Origin: Annona cherimola | Taxonomy: Eukaryota; Streptophyta; Magnoliopsida; Magnoliales; Annonaceae | Direction of reading: 5' to 3' | Assembly (NCBI GenBank): GCA_030490835.1 | Contig: CM059973.1 | Span: forward strand, 64,980,008-65,044,007 | Length of the DNA: 64,000 nt | In this document: piece by piece, positions 45,088 through 54,555 of the stretch | How the letters are laid out: each line of letters opens with the position of its first letter | Numbering within the stretch: position 1 is the first letter of the stretch | The notes under the pieces: generated by a model | The model's database searches: none | Told to the model about the DNA's origin: nothing | Seen by the model: the letters and a program-made list of their open reading frames with translations, nothing else | Translations under genes and position numbers: made by a program

Positions 45088-46071
45088 TTATGTAGCTTTG
45101 CCTCCCGGGTCCCAAACCTTGTTTGAGGCAAGATGCAATATAATGTAAAAGTAATTTGTGTCATTTTTCTTTAGAACCACCTGCCCCCATGCTTCGGGAT
45201 GATATAAATGTATTTTTCTCCACTTTTTGCTCTTCGACTTTTGTTTGTAATTTTTTCCTTGTAGCTTGAATTTAATGTTTCTCTGGCATGCAGCCTTGGT
45301 AGGTTGCCCCCATGCTTCTCTGGCATGCCCCCAGCTTTTTGCTTTTTGTGTGCTTTTTGCCTCCTGTGAAATATTGTCTTCACTGGTTGTTGTCATTTTT
45401 CCTGCCAAGATTGACGGAAAGACTATCTTGTAGCCATTTTGAAATATCCCTTGTGGATGTGTTGACGAAGATGTATTTGTGGCGGTGGGTTGATAGATGA
45501 CGGTTGTGTGCCCTGTGCATTTTACGGCTTCCGGGGCTAACCTTGTTGGCTGTTCGACTTCGTCGACATTGCCTGTGTTAATGATGGTTTGTTGTGGCTT
45601 TTTAAATGTCTCTAGTTGATTGTCTGTGTGAGGGATAACTTCATTTGTGACTTGTAGATGATCTCTTCCATTTAGCTTTTCTTGTGCAGAAATTTCTTGA
45701 AATTTGTGCTCTTTGGCTAGCACTTCCTTTTCTGAGGTGTTTGTCTGTTTTGTTGATAAGATTAATATTTTACCTTCCGTGGTCGGACATGGTTGTGTAG
45801 AGGATGATGACAATGACTGCTTTGGAGGGATGCTAGTAGTAGAGGTGTAAGGAGCTTTGAGGTTCTCTTCTGCATTTTTAGACTGCGGGCATTTTGGTTG
45901 GTTGACTGGAATGAAAATATTTTTTGGGGAGAAGGGAGGCAAAGTGGGTTGACTTGCTATATAGGAAGGAGTTTCCGGATTTGTAGAAAAAATATTTGAG
46001 GGTGTTTTTTGGACAATAAAGGATTTATGCAACATAGAATTCTCTTGCATAGGCTTGACAGGTTTTCCCAA
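45088..46071 (-). CDS. Low-complexity ORF at the C-terminal side of LARD gag, function unknown
   Basis: A 327-codon open frame on the minus strand. The product is rich in Thr, Gln, Lys, Ser and Pro, with no recognisable domain or zinc knuckle, and has a basic segment near the C-terminus (QGKNYKQKSKSKKWRKIH) that could bind nucleic acid. It follows, in the same orientation, the gag-domain remnant at 46300-47280 and may be the C-terminal part of the original Gag. The start is uncertain: the reading frame continues upstream of the first ATG for some codons with Gag-like spacing. The intact length over nearly 1 kb, when gag itself is broken, is mildly surprising. Confidence 0.5.
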   Translation of the reverse strand: MGKPVKPMQENSMLHKSFIVQKTPSNIFSTNPETPSYIASQPTLPPFSPKNIFIPVNQPKCPQSKNAEENLKAPYTSTTSIPPKQSLSSSSTQPCPTTEGKILILSTKQTNTSEKEVLAKEHKFQEISAQEKLNGRDHLQVTNEVIPHTDNQLETFKKPQQTIINTGNVDEVEQPTRLAPEAVKCTGHTTVIYQPTATNTSSSTHPQGIFQNGYKIVFPSILAGKMTTTSEDNISQEAKSTQKAKSWGHAREAWGQPTKAACQRNIKFKLQGKNYKQKSKSKKWRKIHLYHPEAWGQVVLKKNDTNYFYIILHLASNKVWDPGGKAT

Positions 46072-46299
46072 TAAAATGACCGACTCAACACTTTTTCTTT
46101 GAAGGACAATAGAATTGGAATTTCAACCTTGTAAAATAATAGGAGCATTATGGGGCTTGACTCTTGTTATGAAAATAGAAGGGTCAAAGGTTTTGGCATT
46201 ACCCTTCACAAAATTGACTTCCATGTTGATGTCCGTTATTTGAGATGTCTGGCTTGCTTATTCAGGATAAATAGCATTCTCCTGTTGTGGCTATGGGGA

Positions 46300-47280
46300 G
46301 ATGGTGTCATGTCTGATTCCCGCCTCCACTTGGTCCCGGGCTTGGAGGAGCTAAGTGAAGTTGACATATGGGTGAGAGATGAGGTAGCCTGAGATGCTCG
46401 GGTGTGCTGAGTTGATGATGATGGAGATTTGCTCGTCCAACGGCAATGGGCTTTTCATCTTCGTCGCCAAGGCACGCCATCTAGCCACGTACTCTGAGAA
46501 TGTTTAATCTCCTTTTTGCTTGAGCGCTTCGAGATCGGCTCTTTTGGGAGCCACGTTCAGCTTGTAGGAGAAGCAGTCCATGAAGGCCAAGGAGAGTTGT
46601 TCCCATGTTTTAATCAATCGGCAATCTAGTGATGTGTATCATTCAAAGGCGTCTTTCTTTAAGCTATGTTGGAATAGCCTTATCAAGACTTCTTCGCTTT
46701 TTGCCAAGGGGTATAGGATACCGCAAAAGGCCTTGAGATGAGCCATTGGGCATGAGTCTCCTTCATATGCGGGTAGAGCCGGTATCTCGAACTTCTCGGG
46801 TAGCTTGATGTCGGGGAATGGGCATAGATCTTCTATTTTGGCCGAGGGTAGGCCCTCCACTTGATGTTGTCGGATTCACTCCTCCATTTCTTTTAGTTGG
46901 TTTTGTAGTTGGTTCTTGAGGTCTTGTATTTCATTACGGCCTTGTTCTAAGATCAACTCCTCTTCTTTATAGTGATCATTCCTTGATATGTGGGAAGATT
47001 GTTGAGGTTCTCTGCCTTGTTTCCTGTTCGGGTTTTGATAATAAAATGGTGGTGTAGCCGTATTCTAGCCACCCATTAGAGGTTGCCTCATGTTTGACAG
47101 GGCTTCTTCCAACTTTTGCAACCTCTTGTCCATGGGCGCCATATAAGCTTCAATGGACTGTTAGAGTTGGTGATCTCGTTCTTTATGCAGTGAAGATTGC
47201 TCGGACTCCATCATAGCTGCTCTCAATCTAGTAATCATGGGGCTTCGATTCACGGTTGACTTGCTTTGCCTTCAAGCTAT
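46300..47280 (-). pseudogene. Decayed gag of the LARD-like element
   Basis: On the minus strand, frame pieces read an N-terminal coiled-coil-like Gln/Glu-rich segment (EEELILEQGRNEIQDLKNQ) and the start of a Retrotrans_gag domain (FEIPALPAYEGDSCPMAHLK, then FCG). After a stop at 46639-46641 it continues with W-E-Q-L-S-L-A-F, a Y-V-A-R-W-R-A-L-A motif and a GYLISHPYVNF-type tail. This is the layout of gag in Tat/Ogre/Athila-type gypsy elements. At least four in-frame stops are present. Confidence 0.75.
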
Positions 47281-47458
47281 GGTGAAGAACCTGAGCAATC
47301 AATAAAAGTGATTAGTACTTGTAAACAAATAATAAGGAGATCAACCTTTGGATGGATGCTTGGAGGTCCGAGTCCTTTTGTGTATTTTTTCATATTTTAT
47401 TTGTTTTAAGTTCTGCGTGTGAAAATGTTCAAGGTCCACGGGTTGTGTTTGCCTGAGG

Positions 47459-47618
47459 CGTATCTGGAAAAGTGACCAGTTCGCTTGAAGCGTTTCTGGA
47501 AAAAAGGACCAGTTCTCTTGAAGCGTTTCTGGAAGAATGACCAGTTCGTTTGAAGAGTTTCTGGAGAGAAGACCAGTTCGCTTGAAGCGTTTCTGGAAGA
47601 ATGACCAGTTCGCTCCCA
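47459..47618. repeat. Tandem repeat of ~37 bp, about 4-5 copies
   Basis: Unit GACCAGTTCGCTTGAAGCGTTTCTGGAA... recurs at about 47474, 47507, 47540, 47571 and 47602, in what would be the 5' leader of the LARD-like element. Confidence 0.85.
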
Positions 47619-47951
47619 GGTTATGTAGAAGGCGTGATTTTTATGCCAGATTTTTACTTAGCGTTAATCGATTTCATATTTGCTGGGGGTCGTTTCTTTA
47701 GGTTTGTTTCATGTGCCTAGACAGTTACAAGCTGATGTTCAATGGTCCTCCCCCTCTGCGGGTCCTTTGCTGTTCAAGAGCCGAACGCCTCTGGACCTAA
47801 AAACTTGTTAGGTTTCTGTGCGATTTGGGCAGAAACGCCAGAAACTCGCTGCCGGAAGACGGAAAAGTTCCAGGAACTCGCTGTTCAGCGAGGAAGAAGC
47901 TCCGATCTTCAAGTTTCTATCCCCCTTGTGCCCGGTGTAGACCAGCAACGT

Positions 47952-47972
47952 CATCCCTAGTGGAGTCGCCAA
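47952..47972 (-). promoter_or_regulatory. Primer-binding-like site of the LARD-like element
   Basis: On the minus strand, two bases after the LTR end: TTGGCGACTCCACTAGGG. It occupies the primer-binding position. The TTGGCGACTCC form is known next to LTRs of some plant gypsy elements; the cognate tRNA is not certain. Confidence 0.65.
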
Positions 47973-47974
47973 GC

Positions 47975-49195
47975 TGTAGCATCCACCGCGAGCACTACGA
48001 TGGGCTCGGAATGGTTTTCCTCACCATGAAAATCTGGATCGTGTTGGACAGCAAAGTGAGCTTAGTTTTCCCTGCATTCACATGGAGTAACACGCGTTAG
48101 GACTAGCAGTTTTTAGATAGTTTGGCACATGGGCGTTTTCTCGCAGTTCGGTAGGTAACGGCTAAGACGGGACTTTTCGTACACGGGTCGAGTCACAAAT
48201 CCGGCAGCATAACGGCAGCATATTATGCTGGAATCCGTGGACCTGCATGCACCCGCCTTACCGGGGTGTTAACTCAAACACGCACGCAAAAATAAAGAAA
48301 AAACAGAGTGGTCACTGATCTTTAAAGGGAGATCAGCCCCTGTTTAAAGAAATAAGGCACTAGTCGTGCAGAGTTCGGGTTCTAGCCTTCGAGTTGAAGC
48401 AAATATAGTGAAATCTGCCAACCAAGGCGGTTTACATGGGCGTGAAATGGGAAAAATAAAAGATTTGAGAGAATGGGAGAGATGGAAAAGGGGGCGTGGA
48501 AGAGAAGCTTGGAGCTCGTAGAGCGGGAAAAGCGGAACGCCGGGGCGTTGCTGCAGACTCCCGTCCTCCCCTCTGGGATGCCTCTCTTTAAGTGTCTTGA
48601 GGAGGGGAGGTGCACCTCCTTTTATAGGTGTAGGAGTGGGCTTTGGGCCACTTGGGGTCATGCACTTGGTCCATGGGCTTGAGCTTGATGTGAGAGCATG
48701 AACCTTGGGCCTCTTGAGTGGTTGGACTTGGTTCATGGGCTTGAGCTTGGAGTGAGAGCATGGGCCTTGGGCAACTTGAGGTGTTGGACTTGGTCCATGA
48801 GCTTGAGATTGGCGGGCTCCTTCCATAGTGGGCTAGAGCTTGGCTAAGCCCGTTGTTTTGGGTGGGCCGTTGTAGAGGCCTAAAGTTGTAGAGAAGCCTG
48901 CTTCTGAGGCTTGGTGGGCTGGATCTGGTGGGCTAAAGTTTGGCTAAGCCCGTTTGCTGTGTCTGGTGGGCTGCTTTGTGGAGCCTGTTGAGGTGGCCTA
49001 TAGGAGCTTTGCTCTTGTGGGCCGAATTTGGTTTGTTGAAAAGCCTGCTTCGAGGCTTGGTGGAGCTTCGCTCCTATGGGCTGAGTTTGGAAGGGTCTGC
49101 TTAGTTTGCTTGAACCTCCTTTTGCCTTGAATTTGCTTGGGCTTGGACCTTTTCCACGTGTTGTACATTTTGTGTTTGAGGGAGGGGTGTCAACA
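47975..49195 (-). repeat. 5' LTR of the LARD-like element
   Basis: Pairs with 40919-42140. TATA-like CTATAAAAGG on the minus strand at about 48618-48627. Same imperfect repeats of the GGGCTTGAGCTTGG type as the 3' LTR. Confidence 0.9.
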
Positions 49196-49200
49196 GTCTC

Positions 49201-49493
49201 CAACCTAGTTCCAAGCATATTTATATTTCATTATACGTTATTTTTGATGAGTCTACCTTTCCTTTGTGGCACATCCTACATCTAATTATGCCACATCCTT
49301 TACACATGAATGAACCACGGATGTTCCTAGATAATGTGCTTGTTTATTGTTCCTCCGTGCAGTTCTTTCCCACTCGTGCAGCCCAACGTTTCCACCTCAT
49401 ATTATTGTTCCAAACTCTATATTTACAGCCATGGATGCCCTAACCTAGACTGTTGATCCTCTTTTTTACCTCAATCCGTCTTATATTGACAAT
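49201..49493. other. Short unassigned spacer
   Basis: Continuation of the sequence into which the LARD-like element inserted. No feature recognised. Confidence 0.4.
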
Positions 49494-49502
49494 GTTTCAT
49501 CC

Positions 49503-49882
49503 GGACTTCAGGTGCATGCTCCTGGGCGCATGCACCTATTTTATTTATTTATTTTTTGAATTTTTTTTCATAAAATTGTTAGCCCAAGTGTATTTAACGT
49601 ATGTATCAATTTTTACCATTTTTGGAGATTTTTAGATATTTATTTTTTATTTTTGAAAATCAGTGGCATTTTAGTAATTTAAAATTACCTAAAATGTCAC
49701 TTATTTTCAAAAATAAAAAATAAATATCTAAAATGCTCCAAAAATGGTAAAAATTTATAAACAAATTAAATACACTTGGGCTAACAAGTTTATGAAAATT
49801 TTTCAAAAAAAATATAAAAAAATAATGTATGCGCCCGGGAGCATGCAGTGCTGCATGCTCCCGCAAGCATAAGATGAGGGTC
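49503..49882. mobile_element. Palindromic Mutator-type foldback MITE, imperfect TSD
   Basis: Arms begin GGACTTCAGGTGCATGCTCC and (reverse complement of the right end) GGACCCTCATCTTATGC. The centre is near 49680 (TTTAGTAATTTAAAATTACC). Flanks GTTTCATCC (49494-49502) and GTTTCACTT (49883-49891) match in 6 of 9 positions. Internal landmarks match the 32027 copy. Confidence 0.82.
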
Positions 49883-49891
49883 CGTTTCACT

Positions 49892-51367
49892 TTCATCCCT
49901 CTTACTGCTGATGTTCTTGGGATTTATGGGCTTCGGCCCAGGAATAAGATATCCTCCATGTAGATGCCTTCGGGATGCTTGGCACGTGTGTAGGTGGGCG
50001 GAGACGGTACTATAAAAGTGGCTGAAGTGAGTTTAGCTGGTTTTTGGTTGAGATTTGTCCTCTGAGCTAAACTGCTCTTTTCTCGTTCTTATGTTCTTCC
50101 CATCAGTAAACAGTAGTGTGGAGATTTGCCAAAATTCAATAAAATCATTTAGTTTTTCTTATTCGATTGTGAGACCTAACAAAATACCTTTCCATACCTA
50201 CGCCTACCGGCCAAATCATCTTCTCCTCTCCGATAAAAGGGAGGGAAATTGGAAGATCAAAGGAAGAAATTGAAATCAATCGTGCAGAGAGAGCAAGTAA
50301 TTGATTGGCGGGACGTCACGATTTGCGTGGGTTTGGAGCTAGAAATCATCCTTTGGAAGCACGCTTGTCTGTGTACCTTCGAGTTCTCTCTCTATCCCTC
50401 TCTGCCTGTATTTCTGTGTCTTGCTAGAAGAGTGCCCGTAGAGAGAAAATGAGAAATTGATGGCGACAGCAGACAGGCCTCATTCAACAACATTTCTCGC
50501 TAAGAGTTTTTTAAGGACGAAAATTTTAAACGATACAGCAGATAAATATTCTTCTTTCAACGTCTGATTGGCCTCGCTAGTGGTGGAGGTGAAGGTAGCG
50601 AAGTCAGGGATCGGTCTAGAGATCAAGATGGGCGAATCCACAGAAAATTGGGTGAAGGAGGACTTCTTTTTGTTGATGGAGCATGTGCCCCCTTTTTTGT
50701 TTTTGTTCCACTGTAGCGTACCATGCCGTTAGGACGACTTGCCCGAGATTTTCATGGAAAGGATTGTGGCTGCCTACTATCAAACAGCTGTTGTAAAAAT
50801 CCAAAAACCAATGGCAGCAAGCCAGCAATACGAACTTGATGTGCAAAGGTTTTTTTCTGACCGGGAAAGATGATGATGTGGCCCGTGATGAGTCCCACTA
50901 AAATTTTTGGCAAAAGTTCGTGGGCATGAAAGAAATTTCTAAATGGTGTTGAGTAGGGGAAGGCTTAGGGTAGAAAGTTATAGGTATATATGGAATTCCA
51001 AATGTAAATTAGGTTAATTAGAGTATGCAACTTGTTTATTAATCGCGCCTAAAGTAATATATAAATTGCTGCTAAATTTCCATCTTGTGTGTTTGTGCCA
51101 CCTAATTGGGCTGAGTTGATTAATTTAATTTGAAAAATTTTAGTTCTTAAGATAATCAGTTTAAAGCGATTTTACCCTTCTATTTAAAGTCTTATTATTG
51201 TCCGAAATTTTAGATTAAATGGATCGCGCTTCTATGAATTAAGTTGGCCAATCAATTATGGAGACGACGTCGTATGTGGTTTTTAGCAAATTGTTGCGTA
51301 GGATAATTCAAACTGAACTTAAACGATTCTATAGTACCTCTTATATGCTTTTGTGGCATAAAATATT
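49892..51367. other. Unassigned sequence, possible decayed gene
   Basis: 50230-50460 and 50560-50860 are less AT-rich and have short open frames on both strands, but no domain or splice structure is recognised. Confidence 0.35.
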
Positions 51368-52055
51368 TTTGGGTAACTTGCTGATATAACCAATTAATTT
51401 GATACTAATGGCTGATATATTCATATTATTTCACAAATTGCATATTACTCCCATAAAATTTTACCAAAATTGCTTGTGTACTTCTTATGTTAAGATTGGC
51501 ATTTAATGGGAGCACATGGGTTATTAATAAAAAAAATAATTTGCAAATATACCCATTTAGTTTGACGTTAATTCTTGATATACCTGTATTGTTTTACAAA
51601 TTGCATATGCACCAAAATTGTTTGGGTACTCACGACCCCTATTTATCATGAGAAACTATTAATATGTGCATTACAATTTTGAATAATGATAGAAGTGACC
51701 TTATTTAAAATTATATTAGAATCTGATAGTTTATAAAACACTTAGTTGTACAAGTGAAAGGAATTTACGTGAGGGTAACATGTCAGTAGTTAATATGAGT
51801 ATGTAAGCAATTTTAGTAAAATTTTGTGGAGGTAATATGCCATTCGTGAAATAACGTAGGTATATCAACAATTAGCATCAAACTAAGCGAGTATATCTAC
51901 ATATTATATTTCTTTATTTAACACTAGTTAAATATCAGCCATTTACATGAATGCATAAATAATATTGTTAAAACTTTATAAGGATAATATACAATCCGTG
52001 AAATAATGTAACTACATCAGCAATTCACATTGGGTATATTAACAAATTATCCCAT
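51368..52055. repeat. Nested inverted repeat (foldback) of ~690 bp
   Basis: The left end GGGTAACTTGCTGATATAACC pairs with the right end (reverse complement GGGATAATTTGTTAATATACCC). Inside, a second related unit (TTTGCAAATATACCCATTTA..., 51540) pairs with an inverted partner (reverse complement near 51900). All four arms share the GATATAxxx...TTTCACxxATTGCATATTAC motif. It looks like one foldback element inserted in another, or a duplicated-arm MITE. Clear TSD not found. Confidence 0.65.
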
Positions 52056-52398
52056 ATCTTTTGTATGCTCTCGGGCTTTAAAAAATGGGTTCTGAACTTT
52101 ATTAGCCCGCTAGTTTATACATTTTAATGTTTACATGGGATAACAGATAACCCCCATTGCCACGTTTCCTGTTGGCCCTTGGCAGGAGTTCGAATCCCAA
52201 CGAGCGTCGAAAACCATATCTCATAAATCCCAACTTTAAAAATGCTCAAAAATCAACCCAACTCCAAATGTAGATCTTTGTTGTTTTTCCACGATCTAGA
52301 ATTAATTGCATGATGAAGCAACTGGATTGGCGATTTGAATTTGCTTGAATACAGGGCATCAATGGCTTCACAAAAATTGAAGATAATTGTTGACTCAA

Positions 52399-52565
52399 CA
52401 AGAAAGTACTTCCATGAATTCTATGATTTATTTTATTAGATCAATTTTTGTTGTGTAGAGTCCAACAGATACGCAAGTATCAACAGGAAAGCCGTTCCGT
52501 GAATTCTAAGATTTGTTTTATAACATAAATTTTTGTAGTGCCAGGTTCAACAGATACACAACATA
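52399..52565. repeat. Imperfect tandem duplication (~85-95 bp units)
   Basis: CAACA(A/G)GAAAG-x-x-CTTCC(A/G)TGAATTCTA(T/A)GATTT recurs at about 52399 and 52483, each followed by ATAxATTTTTGT(T/A)GTG...TTCAACAGATAC. Confidence 0.75.
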
Positions 52566-53407
52566 TTCCAAGGGAGTTCGGTCGTAGACTTTTATATTTC
52601 CCCAAATTCTGCACATCTGAACTGCTTATCTTCATCTGATGGTAGGTAAAACGTTTCTACCTTTCCCTAAACAATAGCCATTTATATTATCACTATTCTT
52701 GTAGTAAAATTCTTCCTGATTTCAGAGAATCGTCTCTTAGCTACTGTTCTTAGAAAAAAAAATCAGAAACATTATCACTCTTCGCGGCCTATGTAGCATG
52801 AGAACCATATTTCATAAAACCAAAATCCATAATTAAAAAAATTAAAACCAAAATCCCAGCATGAATCTACCATAAATTTATGCGAAAGGAACATAAAACC
52901 CAAATCCATATTAAAAACCTAAATCTATGTAAAAAGGGTGAAATTTACCCACGCGACTCACTGGTGAAGAACCGCAGACATCGATGGCTACAATGTCGTC
53001 GAGCAGAAGTTTGTCAGGGCATCGACGAAATGCTGTTTGTCAATTCGTCGCCAGAGGAGACTCCTGCTGGAGAGAAGAGGGTAAGGAGGACGAAAACGAG
53101 AGAGGAGACAAGAGGTAGAAAGGGGTCCAACGACCAACAATCTCCTCTCTAGCGCAGCCGCATTTGAAGAGAATGAGGGACACAGTGCGCGTGAGAGGCG
53201 GGACAGAGAGAATCGCGTTGGAAGGGGTAGCTTCGATTGAATATGGGTGGTATATGTAAAATTCCCACTGCGTTAATTGCGGCGTCAACGACCATTTTCA
53301 AAATCCAAACCGGACGGCCGAGATTAAGCCTGCGATATCCAGTGGCAGGGACATGCAATCTAAAACAGGCTTTATTATCGGCCGTAGATGATCAGAACTC
53401 ATATAAA
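52566..53407. other. Unassigned sequence
   Basis: 52940-53330 is GC-richer and contains overlapping open frames on both strands; no family recognised. It could be the first exon or 5' region of a decayed gene. Confidence 0.35.
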
Positions 53408-54070
53408 TGTGATATTCCACATCGGTTACGAAAAGAGAGGGAGCTTGAGCTATAAGTGGAGGCCGTTGGAGTTACACTGTCGAGACGCTTTTTGGGGAAG
53501 GACGGAAGCGTGAACCCAGAAGGACAAAACTATGTGGGCGAGGCTCAAAGCTGACAATACCTGCGACAATAAGGGCCAGGGCGTTACATAATGGTATCAG
53601 AGCCAACTCCCAATGTCCTGCTAGTGTGTCAAGCGAGGGCGCTGGAGCTCCGAAGGGGGTGAACATGATATCCCACATCGGTTGGAGGCCGCTGGAGTTA
53701 TACTGTCAATGCGCCTTTTGAGGAAGGACGGGAGCGTGAACCCAGAAGGACAAAACCGTGCAGGCGAAGCCCAAAGCGGACAATACCTGCGACAGTAAGG
53801 GCCGAGGCGTTAAATAATAGCATCAGAGCCGACTCCCGATGTCCTGCTGGTGTGTCCAGCGAGGGCGCTGGAGCCTCGAAGGGGGTGAATGTGATATTCC
53901 ACATCGGTTAGGAAGAGGGAGGGAGCCTGGGCTATAAGTGGAGGCCGCTGGAGTTACACTGTCAAGACGCCTTTTGGGAAAAGACGGAAGCGTGAACCTA
54001 GAAGGACAAAACCGTACGGGCGAGGCCTAAAGCGGACAATACCTAAGACAGTAAGGGTCAGGGCGTTACA
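53408..54070 (+). mobile_element. TRIM with three LTRs and two internal regions
   Basis: LTRs beginning TGTGATATTCCACATCGG and ending GGGCGTTACA lie at 53408-53588, 53664-53814 and 53890-54070. Between them are two short internal regions that start with an initiator-Met primer-binding site (TGGTATCAGAGCC at 53592; mutated TAGCATCAGAGCC near 53818) and end with a purine tract (GAAGGGGGTGAA). Flanking 5-mers ATAAA and AGAAA match in 4 of 5. The middle LTR lacks about 30 bases including the TATA-like segment. There is no coding sequence, as expected of terminal-repeat retrotransposons in miniature. LTR-internal-LTR-internal-LTR is a product of unequal recombination. Confidence 0.9.
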
Positions 54071-54398
54071 AGAAATGACTTACAAAAAATTGCCGATCAA
54101 TTTAGTTTGAAAAAATTATTGATCAATTACTACTAAGGGCGTAGCCTTGCAGGATGACACCCTAGCTGTTTGGGGCAAAAATTCGTTGAGTAAGATTGAA
54201 AAAACTAATGTACTTTTGGATGAGTTGTGAATAGAACAATAAAAAAGTATCGATCAATTGACAAATTAAAGCAGCTAAATTGCTCGGCAGACAAGTGAAG
54301 CCTACATATATAATGTATCTCACTTCTTATTACATACATCCATGAGATTACAAGAAAAATAATGTCGCTGTAATTCTAAAGATGATCAGCATCATTAA

Positions 54399-54404
54399 TT
54401 TATT
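54399..54404 (-). terminator. Poly(A) signal AATAAA for the receptor kinase gene
   Basis: AATAAA on the minus strand, about 150 bases after the stop codon, in an AT-rich 3' flank. Plausible near-upstream element; actual cleavage site unknown. Confidence 0.55.
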
Positions 54405-54555
54405 GCTACATATATAAGATCGTTGCAACAAGCATACATTAATGTAGATACACTATTCTATAGGGGAACATGCATTATTTTGTGATCTATCTGACTTGTA
54501 TGCTTTTCGAGATGAGAAGAACTTTCATCCAATATTTTAACCTAAGTTTGTGCAT

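Larger units (their letters stand above)
40919..49195 (-). mobile_element. LARD-like LTR retrotransposon, minus strand, TSD GTCTC
   Basis: LTRs of 1,221-1,222 bp at 40919-42140 and 47975-49195 are highly similar. Exact 5-bp TSD GTCTC (40914-40918, 49196-49200). Read on the minus strand the LTR runs TGTTGACACCCC...GCTACA. A primer-binding-like site borders the 47975 LTR and a polypurine tract borders the 42140 LTR, so transcription is right to left. The 5.8-kb interior holds a decayed gag and a low-complexity ORF but no protease, RT, RNase H or integrase. It would depend on a partner element. Confidence 0.9.

Noticed and set aside
52165..52215. Second tRNA or SINE candidate (GGCAGGAGTTCGAATCCC)
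   Set aside because: A single B-box match with no A box at the right distance, no A-tail and no flanking duplication.
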